DNA of 64,000 nucleotides from Mesonia sp. HuA40 (GCF_008017835.1 NZ_VRLT01000005.1:141657-205656); one strand, 5' to 3'. Positions 29,563-40,300 are shown, counted from the first letter of the stretch. Numbers and translations are program-made. Notes: generated by a model not told the origin, from the sequence alone.

Positions 29563-30338
29563 TCATTTGTCGTAGTAGTAACCCAGAAGTTGTGGTTAAC
29601 TGAATCGTCCTTATTATTATCTTTATCTAATTTTACATCTACCTCTTTATCACTTGATAGGGGCGTTTGACTTGGTACAAAGTTGCCATCGGCATCAAAA
29701 TGTTGCATAAAGACATCTTCCGCTTCGTTATAATCTGGCTTTTGCCAATCATAAACCGGTAGTTTTTCAATTACGCGAGACTTAAAAAAAAGAGCTAGAC
29801 CCAAACCAGCAATAAAACCAGCCAAATGCCCTTCCCAACTCACTCCGCGTTCACCTGGAAAAAGACCCCAGACCAAACTACCGTAAACAAATACCACCAA
29901 AAGAGCTAAGGCAATTAACCTATAATGCTTAGACCAAATACCTTTAAAAAATAAAAAACTAGCCAACATATAAATGATGCCACTTGCTCCTATATGCACG
30001 CTTCCAGACTTCCCAAAAAGCCAAGTTAAGACACCCGCTATTAAAAATCCGTAAAGAAGTACTTTACCCGCTATCGGCTTGTAGAAGTATAAAAGACTCA
30101 TTAATAATACAAATAACGGAATGCTATTGTTGTATAAATGAGTTATGCTCCCGTGTATAAAAGGGGCACAAAAAACACCTACTAATCCTTTTAAGGATTT
30201 TGGCCCTACTCCATATGAATTTAAATTGATATGAAACTTTATTTCAAACCAATATACTATCCACAGTAGTAGTACACTAAATAATGGAATTAATAAGGTA
30301 CCCGCAGACCAAGTGTGAATTTGTTTTTGATTTTGCAT
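29559..30338 (-). CDS. rhomboid-family intramembrane serine protease
   Basis: Inner-membrane protease. The 259 residues have about six membrane segments. Catalytic Ser119 is in the GASG motif, His171 in the HLAGF segment, and Asn70 in HGSITHLYNN is placed to form the oxyanion hole. A hydrophilic tail of about 60 residues follows the last segment. The gene is convergent with rlmB (4-bp stop overlap) and divergent from rarA across 74 bp. Substrates are unknown. Confidence 0.9.
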   Translation of the reverse strand: MQNQKQIHTWSAGTLLIPLFSVLLLWIVYWFEIKFHINLNSYGVGPKSLKGLVGVFCAPFIHGSITHLYNNSIPLFVLLMSLLYFYKPIAGKVLLYGFLIAGVLTWLFGKSGSVHIGASGIIYMLASFLFFKGIWSKHYRLIALALLVVFVYGSLVWGLFPGERGVSWEGHLAGFIAGLGLALFFKSRVIEKLPVYDWQKPDYNEAEDVFMQHFDADGNFVPSQTPLSSDKEVDVKLDKDNNKDDSVNHNFWVTTTTND

Positions 30339-30392
30339 ACAGAAAGGTAATCAAATTCTTAACCAAATACATATTTCAGTAATATTGTCAGT

Positions 30393-30408
30393 TACTTTTG
30401 TACTTTTG
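30393..30408 (+). promoter_or_regulatory. tandem -7 elements immediately before rarA
   Basis: TACTTTTG occurs twice back to back (30393-30400 and 30401-30408), each an exact TAnnTTTG match. The second lies only 4 bp before the rarA ATG at 30413, so a transcript from it would be leaderless or nearly so. No -33 TTG at ideal distance is obvious. Confidence 0.45.
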
Positions 30409-30412
30409 CATT

Positions 30413-31690
30413 ATGAACACACCATTAGCCGAACGCATACGTCCGCAGAATTTAGAGGATTATATCAGTCAGCAGCATTTAGTGGGGCCACAGGGTAGCC
30501 TAACACAACAAATTAAGAAGGGCATCTTGCCTTCTTTATTATTTTGGGGTCCGCCTGGAGTGGGTAAAACCACACTTGCACAGATTATTGCTCAAACAGC
30601 TGAGCGCCCCTTTTTTACTTTAAGTGCAATCAATAGTGGTGTGAAGGAGGTGCGAGAGGTTATTGAGAAAGCCAAAAGGCAAGACGGATTGTTCACGACA
30701 AAGAACCCCATTCTATTTATAGATGAAATACATCGCTTTAGCAAATCACAACAAGATTCATTATTGGGTGCGGTAGAAAGAGGTATCATCACCTTAATAG
30801 GCGCAACCACAGAAAATCCAAGTTTTGAGGTAATACCCGCATTACTCTCTCGCTGCCAAGTATATACGCTTAACCCATTTAGCCAAGACGATCTTAAAGA
30901 ATTACTCAAACGGGCCCAAGAGAAAGACCAATTTTTAAGCAAAAAATCGATTGAAATAAAAGAGTTTGATGCTTTATTTAGAGCGTCAGGCGGAGATGCA
31001 CGTAAATTACTTAATATCTTTGAGTTATTGGTAAGCAATTCTACCGAAGATCCGGTGGTGATTACTAATGCTTTAGTAAGCCAACAAATACAAAGCAACC
31101 CGTCTAGGTATGATAAAACAGGTGAACAACATTATGATATAATATCTGCCTTTATAAAATCTATACGTGGTAGCGATCCCAACGCAGCTGTTTATTGGCT
31201 AGCTCGAATGATTGAAGGTGGCGAAGATGTAAAGTTTATCGCCAGACGCTTAATAATTTCGGCAAGTGAAGACATCGGATTAGCGAACCCAACCGCTTTA
31301 ATTCTAGCGAATAATACTTTTCAAGCCGTGAGCACGGTAGGTTTACCTGAAGCAAGAATTATTTTAAGTCAATGTGTAATCTACTTAGCTACATCGGCAA
31401 AGAGCAATGCCAGTTATATGGCTATTAATAAAGCGCAACAACAAGTAAAACAGACTGGAGATCTACCAGTACCATTACACTTGCGAAACGCACCTACCAA
31501 ACTTATGAAAGACTTAGGCTATGGTAAATCTTATAAGTATGCCCACGATTATAAAAACAATTTTATTGAAGAAGAGTTTTTACCTGATGTGATTCAAGGA
31601 AGTAAATTTTACCATCCAGGAGAGAACACGCGTGAAACCTCTAATTTAAAGTTTTTGAAACAGCGCTGGAAAAATAAGTATAATTATTGA
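30413..31690 (+). CDS. rarA: replication-associated recombination protein A (AAA ATPase)
   Basis: RarA/MgsA, a clamp-loader-like ATPase acting at stalled replication forks. From the ATG at 30413 the 425 residues contain Walker A at about 46-54 (GPPGVGKTT), Walker B ILFIDEIHRF, sensor 1 GATTENPSF and the C-terminal MgsA domain. The family start is MNTPLAERIRP, so the in-frame TTG five codons upstream is rejected. The C-terminus overlaps the convergent gene at 31684 by 7 bp. Confidence 0.96.
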   Translation: MNTPLAERIRPQNLEDYISQQHLVGPQGSLTQQIKKGILPSLLFWGPPGVGKTTLAQIIAQTAERPFFTLSAINSGVKEVREVIEKAKRQDGLFTTKNPILFIDEIHRFSKSQQDSLLGAVERGIITLIGATTENPSFEVIPALLSRCQVYTLNPFSQDDLKELLKRAQEKDQFLSKKSIEIKEFDALFRASGGDARKLLNIFELLVSNSTEDPVVITNALVSQQIQSNPSRYDKTGEQHYDIISAFIKSIRGSDPNAAVYWLARMIEGGEDVKFIARRLIISASEDIGLANPTALILANNTFQAVSTVGLPEARIILSQCVIYLATSAKSNASYMAINKAQQQVKQTGDLPVPLHLRNAPTKLMKDLGYGKSYKYAHDYKNNFIEEEFLPDVIQGSKFYHPGENTRETSNLKFLKQRWKNKYNY

Positions 31691-32445
31691 TTTATTGCGC
31701 TAAGTATTATTTTCTCTTGTTTACCCGTTTGCATGTTAAAATATTCAACAATTAAATCTTGATTAGTATCGATTTTTAAACTTCCATTTATATCAGCCGA
31801 GTTAAAAAGGTACTGTTTTTCTGAATTTTCGGTAATAACTGCTTTTCTATTCCCTTCCGCGTCAAGCAATAAATAGCCTACCTCTATTTTTTGTAATTGA
31901 TATCGTTTTCCCTCCCAATTGTATTGTGTGGCTAATTGTTTTTGAATTGATTGCTTTTGCTGCAGCTGAGTTTCATGCTGCTCGCCTTTCTTTAAAGGTT
32001 CATAGGCGTATCTATATCCGCCAAATTTGCCAAAAGCTTCGCGTAAGGCCTCTTGATGTGCTTTATCAAATTTTTTCTCTCTACTACTGCCCTTAGCTTT
32101 ATAAACAATTTGATTTCGACAATCATAAAACACCAGTGTAACCTCTGTAGTAAATGCAAACATACCCCCTTGAGTTAAAACGCTAGCACGTAAATTTAGG
32201 CAAGGATCTTTTTGGGCTGCTATTGGCAAAGTTTCATTATCCATAAACACTTTAAAACCATGCTGCTTTAACAAGTGTCTCGTAAGTGAGGATAGCAAAT
32301 ACTCATTTTCCTGTTTAGCCGAATCGAACTGAACGGGAACAATAACATTTCTATAAGCATTTAATTTTTGAACCTCTCTTTCTTGTGCTTTCACTGAAAT
32401 AAAATAAATCGAAAAAAATATCAGCGTTAAAAATTTTAATTTCAT
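31684..32445 (-). CDS. exported protein of unknown function
   Basis: I do not recognise the family. The 253 residues have a signal peptide ending near SVKAQ and no further membrane segment, so it is probably periplasmic or loosely outer-membrane associated. Two Cys residues (in DPCLNLR and FYDCRNQ) could pair. The C-terminal part (about 175-253) is beta-rich. It is the last gene of the radC operon, 9 bp after the HAD gene, and meets rarA convergently. Confidence 0.75.
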   Translation of the reverse strand: MKLKFLTLIFFSIYFISVKAQEREVQKLNAYRNVIVPVQFDSAKQENEYLLSSLTRHLLKQHGFKVFMDNETLPIAAQKDPCLNLRASVLTQGGMFAFTTEVTLVFYDCRNQIVYKAKGSSREKKFDKAHQEALREAFGKFGGYRYAYEPLKKGEQHETQLQQKQSIQKQLATQYNWEGKRYQLQKIEVGYLLLDAEGNRKAVITENSEKQYLFNSADINGSLKIDTNQDLIVEYFNMQTGKQEKIILSAINQ

Positions 32446-32454
32446 AAGTTTTGA

Positions 32455-33132
32455 TTAAAAAAATTGTTGTAATTCATTAAAATGTACAATTTTATTCCCC
32501 GCATGAGAAATTTTATTTTCAGGATCGAATAAAATAGATTTTAAACCAACAGATTCTGCTCCTAGTATATCGGCTTCTAAATTATCACCAATCATTATAC
32601 TCTGTTGTTTTTGTGCATTCGCCTTACTCAAAGCGTGCTCAAATATGGCCGGATTAGGTTTCTTAACGCCTACGTCTTCTGAGGTGGTCAAAGTGGTAAA
32701 ATAATGACTTAAATTAGATCGCTTTAATTTTATGCTTTGAACTTCTTTGAATCCATTGGTGATAATATGCAACCTCAACTCTCTATTTAATAGTTCTTGT
32801 AGCATTTGCTCTACACCATCAAAAAGATGATTGTTCAATGGCAGATGCTCGATATACGCTTGAGACAATACGTGAATCAATTCAGGCTTGACAGTGTAAC
32901 CCGAAGCTAGCATCGCCTCATTTAATCTATTAAAACGCAGTTCTTGCTTACTTATTTTTTCTTCTCTAAAGAGTTTCCAGTAATTAAAATTGATTGGGAC
33001 ATAATGCGTTAAGAAATGTTCTAAATCAACAGAAACCTTATTTTTTTTAAATATTTCTTGAAAAGCTAACGCGGAATTCTTCTCAAAATCCCACAATGTA
33101 TGATCTAGGTCAAAAAAAACATCTTTAATCAT
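32455..33132 (-). CDS. HAD-superfamily hydrolase, YjjG-type pyrimidine nucleotidase
   Basis: A 225-residue phosphatase with the HAD motifs: DxD in DVFFDLDHTLWD, Thr in HIITNGFKEVQ, Lys in VGVKKPNPAIF and the acidic pair in MIGDNLEADILGA. The pattern fits the YjjG/YfnB subgroup, which removes phosphate from non-canonical pyrimidine nucleotides. The start overlaps the end of the upstream deacetylase-like gene by 8 bp, so translation is likely coupled. Substrate specificity is inferred from family only. Confidence 0.88.
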   Translation of the reverse strand: MIKDVFFDLDHTLWDFEKNSALAFQEIFKKNKVSVDLEHFLTHYVPINFNYWKLFREEKISKQELRFNRLNEAMLASGYTVKPELIHVLSQAYIEHLPLNNHLFDGVEQMLQELLNRELRLHIITNGFKEVQSIKLKRSNLSHYFTTLTTSEDVGVKKPNPAIFEHALSKANAQKQQSIMIGDNLEADILGAESVGLKSILFDPENKISHAGNKIVHFNELQQFF

Positions 33133-34414
33133 CGGCCTGTAATTTTTCTAGAAGGGATAAATACTTTACTTGTTCATCCCAAGGATCTAATAATGCATTT
33201 TCTATCAAACATAAAAATTTACCATTTACCTCACGCACTTTGCTATTTAAATTGTCAATTCGCACTTTTATATCAAAAAAAGAAAACTCTTGAAAACATA
33301 GACTGCTTAATGCATATGGATGAATGGTCAATGGTGAAATCCTTTCGAAATTAATATCATAATATAAAAAAGGTGTACATGTTCCCGCTCTAAAGCCAGG
33401 ATGTTTCGGGTATCCCATAGAAAAATCCTGACTAATTTCTAATTTATCCAAATTGTTGTAAAATTGCGGCAAATTGATTCCATATTGGAAACTTAAAACA
33501 CGAGATAAAGGAGTATTTACAATATTTTCCCATCTTTTTTTTTCCTTTCGTAAAATCGCTAATTTATCAAGTGCATCAAAACCAGGCAACAAACCTAAAA
33601 CACCATAATCACCCATAGACTTTATGAGCGCCTGATAGCTCAATTTATGAAAACTTATATTTTTATTTTGCAATGAAAAATCAGATAACTGAAAAAAAAA
33701 TGTCCAATGCATTTTTTGCAATCTAGCCCGTTCAATAAGCCTATCATAAATGTCGTAAGGATCACTTTGTAAAAAAACTAAAGTCCTAATTCTTTCAAGG
33801 CTCGATTTAAACTGCAATTTAACAATATCTCTTACCAACGCGCCTAATGTTCTTACAATACCTTTCTTTTTATACTTAAATACTTCTTGCACCACCATTA
33901 TTGAGCTTGCTTGATAGGTTCTTTGAAGTGGTAATTTTTTCTCGAAGCGGTTTTCAAGCAGATCTCTAAACTTTAAAGTCCATAAATCTATGACGGGCAA
34001 TTCTAAAAAATCTTCTTTGAAGGCTAAACTTTCCTGAAAGGGAAATCTTCCTAGCTCATCTTTCACATGGGGCAAATATTCTTCATATCGACTAAGCAGA
34101 AAAAAACTGGCTGCAAAAATATCAAAGGGCACATCACTATCTTGACTACATTTAAAAAAACAGGGTAAGCCCTCCCAATCTCCTACATTTATTTCAATAT
34201 CTTGAATGCCTTGCTGGTCAAGTAAATCGTGTTGCTGTACAAAAAACTCATTCCCCAATTTTTTTTTACCATAAGAAATTTTCAACCCGGGATGAGCGAT
34301 AAACTCTTCAATCTTTGAAGTAAACTGAATTTCATAACCTAATATTGAATTGAGCAAATGCTTAAATGTATATGAAATTCGGGGAGTAAGTGTTTTTACA
34401 TAAATTAAAAACAT
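33125..34414 (-). CDS. polysaccharide-deacetylase-like protein, catalytic residues apparently lost
   Basis: The 429 residues resemble the flavobacterial polysaccharide deacetylase (NodB-like) proteins with an N-terminal accessory domain. The landmarks FFLLSRYEEYLPH (about 105-117) and DFSMGYPKHPGFRAGTCTPF are recognisable. In relatives as I know them, the strand that carries the metal-binding Asp pair and a HPS-type motif is conserved. Here the equivalent stretch is SIMVVQEVFKYK (171-182) with no Asp, and the later position is GLLPGF (274-279) with no His. It may therefore be a non-catalytic carbohydrate-binding homologue. It lies 6 bp after radC and overlaps the HAD gene. Confidence 0.7.
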   Translation of the reverse strand: MFLIYVKTLTPRISYTFKHLLNSILGYEIQFTSKIEEFIAHPGLKISYGKKKLGNEFFVQQHDLLDQQGIQDIEINVGDWEGLPCFFKCSQDSDVPFDIFAASFFLLSRYEEYLPHVKDELGRFPFQESLAFKEDFLELPVIDLWTLKFRDLLENRFEKKLPLQRTYQASSIMVVQEVFKYKKKGIVRTLGALVRDIVKLQFKSSLERIRTLVFLQSDPYDIYDRLIERARLQKMHWTFFFQLSDFSLQNKNISFHKLSYQALIKSMGDYGVLGLLPGFDALDKLAILRKEKKRWENIVNTPLSRVLSFQYGINLPQFYNNLDKLEISQDFSMGYPKHPGFRAGTCTPFLYYDINFERISPLTIHPYALSSLCFQEFSFFDIKVRIDNLNSKVREVNGKFLCLIENALLDPWDEQVKYLSLLEKLQADD

Positions 34415-34420
34415 GGGCTA

Positions 34421-35116
34421 TTAAATAAGACCTTCATTAGCGAAGCTAAAGTAAGCATTTTCAGTTACAATGAGGTGATCTAGCACTTTTATATCTAAAC
34501 TTTCGCCTGCTTTTTTAAGTTTTAGGGTCAAATTTTTATCAGCCATGCTAGGCTTTAGATTCCCAGAAGGGTGATTATGCGCCAAAATTATACTTACTGC
34601 ATTTTCTTCTAGGGCCTTCTTAAACACTAAGCGTACATCCACTAAGGTACCAGTTATTCCGCCTTTGCTCAATTGAAATGTACATAAAACTTTATTGCTG
34701 TTACTTAGAAACAATACCCAAAATTCTTCGTGCCCCAAATCACCTATTAAGGGCTGCATCAAATCAAAAACAGAATCGCTTGAGGTGATTTTAACCCTTT
34801 TTTTTGGTTCTTCTGCTCTTCTTCTTCTTCCTAATTCTAAAGCGGCTACGATACTAATTGCCTTGGCTTCTCCAATACCTTTAAATTTCATAAGCTCCTT
34901 AACGGATTTTTTACCGAGAAGGCCTAATTCATTCTGATTGGTTTGCAGAATTCTTTGCGATAAAGTCACGGCGCTTTCCTCTCGATTACCAGAACCAATC
35001 AGAATGGCCAACAGCTCGGCATCTGAAAGGCTTGTCTTGCCTTTTAACAAAAGTTTTTCTCTAGGCCTATCAGATTCTGCCCAATATTTAATTGAAAAGG
35101 AGGTAGATTCAGTCAT
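34421..35116 (-). CDS. radC: RadC family JAB/JAMM protein
   Basis: The 231 residues have an N-terminal helix-hairpin-helix region (about 72-88, MKFKGIGEAKAIS) and a C-terminal JAB1/MPN domain with the metal-binding motif HNHPSG and Asp193 (His180, His182). Metal ligands are intact. Although named for DNA repair, the biochemical function is not established in general. First gene of a four-gene operon with the deacetylase-like, HAD and exported proteins. Confidence 0.92.
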   Translation of the reverse strand: MTESTSFSIKYWAESDRPREKLLLKGKTSLSDAELLAILIGSGNREESAVTLSQRILQTNQNELGLLGKKSVKELMKFKGIGEAKAISIVAALELGRRRRAEEPKKRVKITSSDSVFDLMQPLIGDLGHEEFWVLFLSNSNKVLCTFQLSKGGITGTLVDVRLVFKKALEENAVSIILAHNHPSGNLKPSMADKNLTLKLKKAGESLDIKVLDHLIVTENAYFSFANEGLI

Positions 35117-35152
35117 ATGTAATTAGATAAGCATCTAAATTACAGCATAAAA

Positions 35153-36508
35153 CTAAGATATCCAAGCCTTTACTTCTTCAAAATCAAGCCCTCCGTAATT
35201 CCCACTGCTCATGAAAAGAACCGCATTATTGACAAAAGAATAATTTTTTAAAAATGCTTGAAAGGCTTGTGTATCCGTGTAAACTTTCAAGTTTTTATGT
35301 CTAAAAGCACTTTCAATAGCTCTAGCATCAATCTGAGCTAAACCTTTTAAGGCCACGGCTTCGGGCGAATAAAAAACCACGGCTTCATCGGCAGCATCAA
35401 GTGTGTGACTATATTGATTTAAAAATTCGGCATTTAAGCTGCTGTAAGTATGTAACTCTAAACAAGCCAATATCTTTTTGTTTTTATATTGTTCTTTTAT
35501 AGCCTGAGTTGTTGCCTTAACCTTAGAGGGACTATGTGCAAAATCTTTAAAGGCCACACATTTTGTATTTTCTGCAATGCGCTCCAATCGTTTTGAAGCA
35601 CCTTTAAAACTGGCAATGGCTTCATAAAAGTCTGACTCATCAACACCCATATGTTGACAAACCCATTTAGCACCTGCCAGGTTATTAAGATTATGTTTAC
35701 CAAATACAGCTACTGGCATAAAACCCTCAGGCGTATCTATTAGCGTTTCTCCTTCCTCTATCTTATACAGAGGTGTTTTATAAGGCTGTTTACGCGTAGG
35801 ATTTTGAGCCGCTTCGGCTATTGCTTTTACTGCTTCATCTTCCTCATTATAAATTAAAATACTTCCGGGTACCATTGTTTCGGTAAAACGACTGAATTGC
35901 TCTTGATAATTTTCTTCTGTAGGAAAAACATTAACGTGATCCCAGGCTATTCCGCTTATCAAAGCAATATTAGCCTTATACCAATGAAATTTAGGTTTAA
36001 GATCTATGGGTGAAGATAAGTACTCATCACCCTCTAGCAAGATAAAATCATTTTCTTGAGTTAAATGCACCATAGTATCAAAACCTTCAAGTTGTGCCCC
36101 AACCATAAAATCTACTTCTTTTTCGTGATAGTGCAAAACATGTAAAATCATAGAGGTAATAGTTGTTTTACCATGACTACCTCCTATAACCACACGGGTT
36201 TTGTTTTTGCTGTGTTCGTACAAAAACTCTGGATAAGATACAATTTTCAATCCAAGTGCCTTAGCCTTTTGTAACTCTGGATTGTCTTTTTTGGCGTGCA
36301 TTCCTAAAACTACCACATCTATAGCTGTGGTAATTTTTTCGGGAAACCAGCCCATCTGTTCTGGTATTAAATTGGCTTTTTGCAACCTCGACCTACTGGG
36401 TTCAAAGATGGCGTCATCACTACCAGTTACTTTTTCTCCTTTTTGATGAAGCGCTAATGCTAAATTGTGCATAGCGCTTCCGCCTATAGCTATAAAATGA
36501 ATATGCAT
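35153..36508 (-). CDS. mpl: UDP-N-acetylmuramate:L-alanyl-gamma-D-glutamyl-meso-diaminopimelate ligase
   Basis: Mur-ligase family enzyme that reattaches recycled murein tripeptide to UDP-MurNAc. From the ATG at 36508 the 451 residues have the N-terminal Rossmann fold (HIHFIAIGGSAMHNLALAL), the ATP-binding loop GGSHGKTTITSM and central and C-terminal Mur domains. The open frame extends 24 codons upstream but that stretch lacks similarity, and MHIHFIAIGG is the family start. Mpl in place of MurC is supported by the recycling-type GGSAMHNLA loop. It lies 41 bp after a secreted TPR gene. Confidence 0.9.
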   Translation of the reverse strand: MHIHFIAIGGSAMHNLALALHQKGEKVTGSDDAIFEPSRSRLQKANLIPEQMGWFPEKITTAIDVVVLGMHAKKDNPELQKAKALGLKIVSYPEFLYEHSKNKTRVVIGGSHGKTTITSMILHVLHYHEKEVDFMVGAQLEGFDTMVHLTQENDFILLEGDEYLSSPIDLKPKFHWYKANIALISGIAWDHVNVFPTEENYQEQFSRFTETMVPGSILIYNEEDEAVKAIAEAAQNPTRKQPYKTPLYKIEEGETLIDTPEGFMPVAVFGKHNLNNLAGAKWVCQHMGVDESDFYEAIASFKGASKRLERIAENTKCVAFKDFAHSPSKVKATTQAIKEQYKNKKILACLELHTYSSLNAEFLNQYSHTLDAADEAVVFYSPEAVALKGLAQIDARAIESAFRHKNLKVYTDTQAFQAFLKNYSFVNNAVLFMSSGNYGGLDFEEVKAWIS

Positions 36509-36549
36509 AAAAAATAATTCTAGCGTAAAGATATTAAATGCCAGCAGTT

Positions 36550-37284
36550 TTAAGAAGATTTTGCCATAAAAGCATTCCAATTTTCTTTGGGGTGGGCCCG
36601 ATTTGCCCGTTGCAGAAGATCATTAATTTTCTCTGGCGCAAAATTTGCTTTAATATATAGTTCTAACAACTTCTGATAACAGGTTACAGAATCACCTAAT
36701 TGCAATGCCTTAACCAAATATTTTTCTGCTTGCTTGTAGTGTTCAATTTCTTGGTAGATTTTTCCGTAAGCTAGGTATCCGTCAATTTCACTTATTGCCT
36801 TTAATTCATTAGCATAGGCTAAAGCCACATCTGTACCACCTCCTAAAATTTTAGGAAGTTTTAAATAAAGTTCTAATAAAGCCCATCTTGCTCCTAGATG
36901 CGTTTTATCTAAGGCAGCCGCACGTTTTAAATAATGTTTAATATCTGAAATATAAAAAGCAGCCTGAAACTTTGATAGCTCCAAAGCTTTTAACCCCAAA
37001 GCACCACCATATTTAAAATTATAATTAGCATTATCAGGTTTTTCTTTTAGCAGCAAATCATAGAAGTGAAGCGCTTTGTCCCATTTTTTTTCATGGGCTG
37101 CAATATCTCCTAAATATTCGCAAGCCTTAAAATAATTTTTTGAAACGGGTTCAACTTGAATCAGTTGTTTTTTAGCCAACACCCATTGTTGATCTTTATA
37201 ATAAGCTACTCCTTTTTCAAATGCAGATTGCCCTAACACTGAAAAACAGCACAGAAAACACAGGTATAATAGTATATTCTTCAC
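36550..37284 (-). CDS. exported TPR-repeat protein
   Basis: The 244 residues have a signal peptide (LLYLCFLCCFSVLGQ) and then four or five TPR-like helix pairs from about residue 20 to 230 (for example CEYLGDIAAHEKKWDKALHF). TPR arrays mediate protein-protein contact; the partner is unknown. It is 41 bp upstream of mpl on the same strand and divergent from the large macroglobulin gene. Confidence 0.8.
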   Translation of the reverse strand: MKNILLYLCFLCCFSVLGQSAFEKGVAYYKDQQWVLAKKQLIQVEPVSKNYFKACEYLGDIAAHEKKWDKALHFYDLLLKEKPDNANYNFKYGGALGLKALELSKFQAAFYISDIKHYLKRAAALDKTHLGARWALLELYLKLPKILGGGTDVALAYANELKAISEIDGYLAYGKIYQEIEHYKQAEKYLVKALQLGDSVTCYQKLLELYIKANFAPEKINDLLQRANRAHPKENWNAFMAKSS

Positions 37285-37390
37285 GGCGTAAAAATAGCAA
37301 AATCGAGATCAAATTGAAGACTAACTCAATTAAATTAGATATTTAAAAAGTTTAATCTATTTATGTATCTTTAAAAAAATTAGAGGTTTT

Positions 37391-40300
37391 ATGAATAAAA
37401 GATACATTTTAGGGTTATTATTGGTGCTTACTAGCCAACTTCAGTTTGCTCAAAAAAGCTTCGAAAAACGTTGGTCGACGGTTGAGCAATTAGAGCAAGA
37501 AGGAAGATTGAGTAGTGCTCTTGAAAAAGCAGAGTTAATTTTAAAAAAAGCAGATAAAAGAGAAAATACTTCTCAATTTATAAAAGCTTTTCTATATGTT
37601 TCTAAATACAAGCTCCTTTTAAAAGAAGAAAGTCATTTTGAAGTTTATCAAGACTTCTTAACTGAAATAGAAAAACAACCAGCCCCTACTAAGCAAATCC
37701 TATATTCCTTTCTAGCCGAAAATTTAAATGAATTCTATCGAGCGAATAGATGGGCTATCGCCAGAAGAACACCGGTTCAAAATCCATCCAATGATTATAG
37801 GTTGTGGGATGCTAAACATTTTAAATATCAAATTGATTTTTACTACAACAAATCGCTTACTAAAAAAGAATTATTGCTAGCTACAAATTTAAACGCACTC
37901 GAGCCAGCGCTACATTACGGTATTAATTATAATCGTTTTAGAAGTACATTATTAGATTTACTAACCAATCGTTATTTAAATTACTTAAAGCAACAGTCTC
38001 CAACCAAAACTGAAATTGACATCGACATAATCGAGTCAAATAATCTTTATGCTCTACCAGGAGAATTTTCTCAATTACAGTTACCCAAGGACACCGCCAA
38101 TGGCAGCTTTATTAAAGGATTAGAAGTGTACCAGCATTTAACACGACAGCATCAGAAAAACAAAAATAAAAGTTCTTTACTAGTAACTACCTTAGAACGT
38201 TTAAGCTTTATAAAGGACCAAGATCACCGAAAAGATCGAAATACGCTTTATAAAAACGCACTTCTAATTCTTAAAAATGAGGTGAAATCCGATAAGGAGC
38301 TCGCTTGGATTCATTACTACCTAGCTCGATTTTATTTAGATGAGGCCGAAAAAAATAGTCACCCCGATTATTTAAATAAAAGTCTAACCCATCTTAAAAA
38401 AGTTAAAGAAATCGCCCCAGATAGTTATCCTGCTGTAGAATCTTCGCATCTCGAGTATGTTATTTTAGACAAAAAATACCGTGTTACCATCCACAAAAAG
38501 CCATTAGCCAATAAAAAGTTTAGAGCTCTTGTACATTATAAAAATATAGATAGCTTGTACGTACATATTTATAAGTCTAAGCTAAACCACTCTAAATACC
38601 CGAGCACTAAGCAAGACTCTGTGATTAAAGCCAATTACACGCGTGCTAAAAGGCTTAGTTTGCAATCTTTTTCTCTGCCAAAAAAAATAGATTATTATAC
38701 CTACTCAACAGAAATTCTGCTAGAGGCCTTACCTGCAGGGGATTATTTAGCGATTTTCAGTAAAAAAGAAAACTTGAATTTTGAAAGTGAGGAATTTCTA
38801 TACCATAATTTTCAAGTAACTGATTTAAGCCTTACCAGTTTTGATTTGAGCCCTAATCAACAAGTCTATATTGCTAGTAGAACCTCAAGTAAACCTATTA
38901 AAAATGCAAAAATTCACGCTAAAAATAGACCAAACGCATACTACAGAACCAATCAAAAAGGGCTAGCCACTATACCAGCACCAGCTATAAATAAAACCGA
39001 GAGACTCCCCATAACTATTACAAAAGATGGCGACACGTTGCACACTGATCTTATTTTTTTTAAACAAAATTTGGGTGAGGATAGCCAAAATGAATTCCTA
39101 TTAAAAGGAAGCTTATTTACAGATCGCAGCATCTACAGGCCCGGGCAAGAGGTACATTTTAAAGCAATTTTGACCGTACAAGGAAAAAAATTACGCAAAA
39201 CAGTTGCTAATCAAAATATCACCATCTATATGCGTAATGCAAATCGTCAGATAATTGATAGTTTGCAAATTACCACCAATTCCTATGGCTCTGGACATGG
39301 AAAGTTTAAACTGCCAGAAAATGACCTTACGGGAAGTTATAACTTATTTTTAAAAGAAGAGTTAGCCTCAGGTAGCACCTATGCCAGTGCAGATTGGAGT
39401 AGAACTTATTGTTATTTCAATGTTGAAGAATACAAAAGACCCCGCTTTGAAGTTTTCTTTGACAAAATAAAGACAACAAAGGTTATAAATGATTCTATTT
39501 CGTTAAGCGGAAAAGCCAAAGCATATTTCGGCGGAAGCCTAACACAAGCTAAGGTGCCTTACACAATAGATCGTGAAATATTTAATTCTTATCGATATGG
39601 TTTACCCTATCATGAGAGGAAGAAAAAACGATTATACAAGGGGGCAACAGTAACCGATGCTAATGGGAATTTTAAAATTAAATTTAAAGCCCTGGCTCCC
39701 AATCATATTAAATCTGATTTAAAACCCATTTACACCTATACTATAAATGCGGTTGTAACCGATGTAAATGGTGAAACACAAAGTGCATTTCAACAAATAC
39801 GTTTAGGATATCACGCGGCAGATATTTATTTTGATTTACCCAATAATTACTCTAATGTTGTCAATTTAAATAAAAATGCAGCCATACATGTAAAAGCTAA
39901 CGATTTAAATGGTTTACCAACCAAAGTAGATGGTCATCTCTATTTATACCAATATAAAACACCAAACCGTTATTTGTTAAAAAGGGATATTCCTTTACCA
40001 GAAATACAACAAATACCTTACAATGAGTTTATTAAAAATTTTCCGCATACGGCATACGACAGTTTAGATTTAGCCGAAAAATGGCCAAAAACTGAAATTT
40101 TAAAAATTCCTGTCAAAATAAACCAAACACAAAGCATAAACCTAGCAGCTTACCAAGAGCAGCTTAAAAGCGGACAGTATCTTTTATCTTACAAAGGCCA
40201 AGATATCCGTAAATTTCCCGTTGAAGTAAACCGACGAATTACCCTGGTCAACCCCAATCGGCCAAATTTAGATCTTCATCAAAACACCATAGATTTTGAT

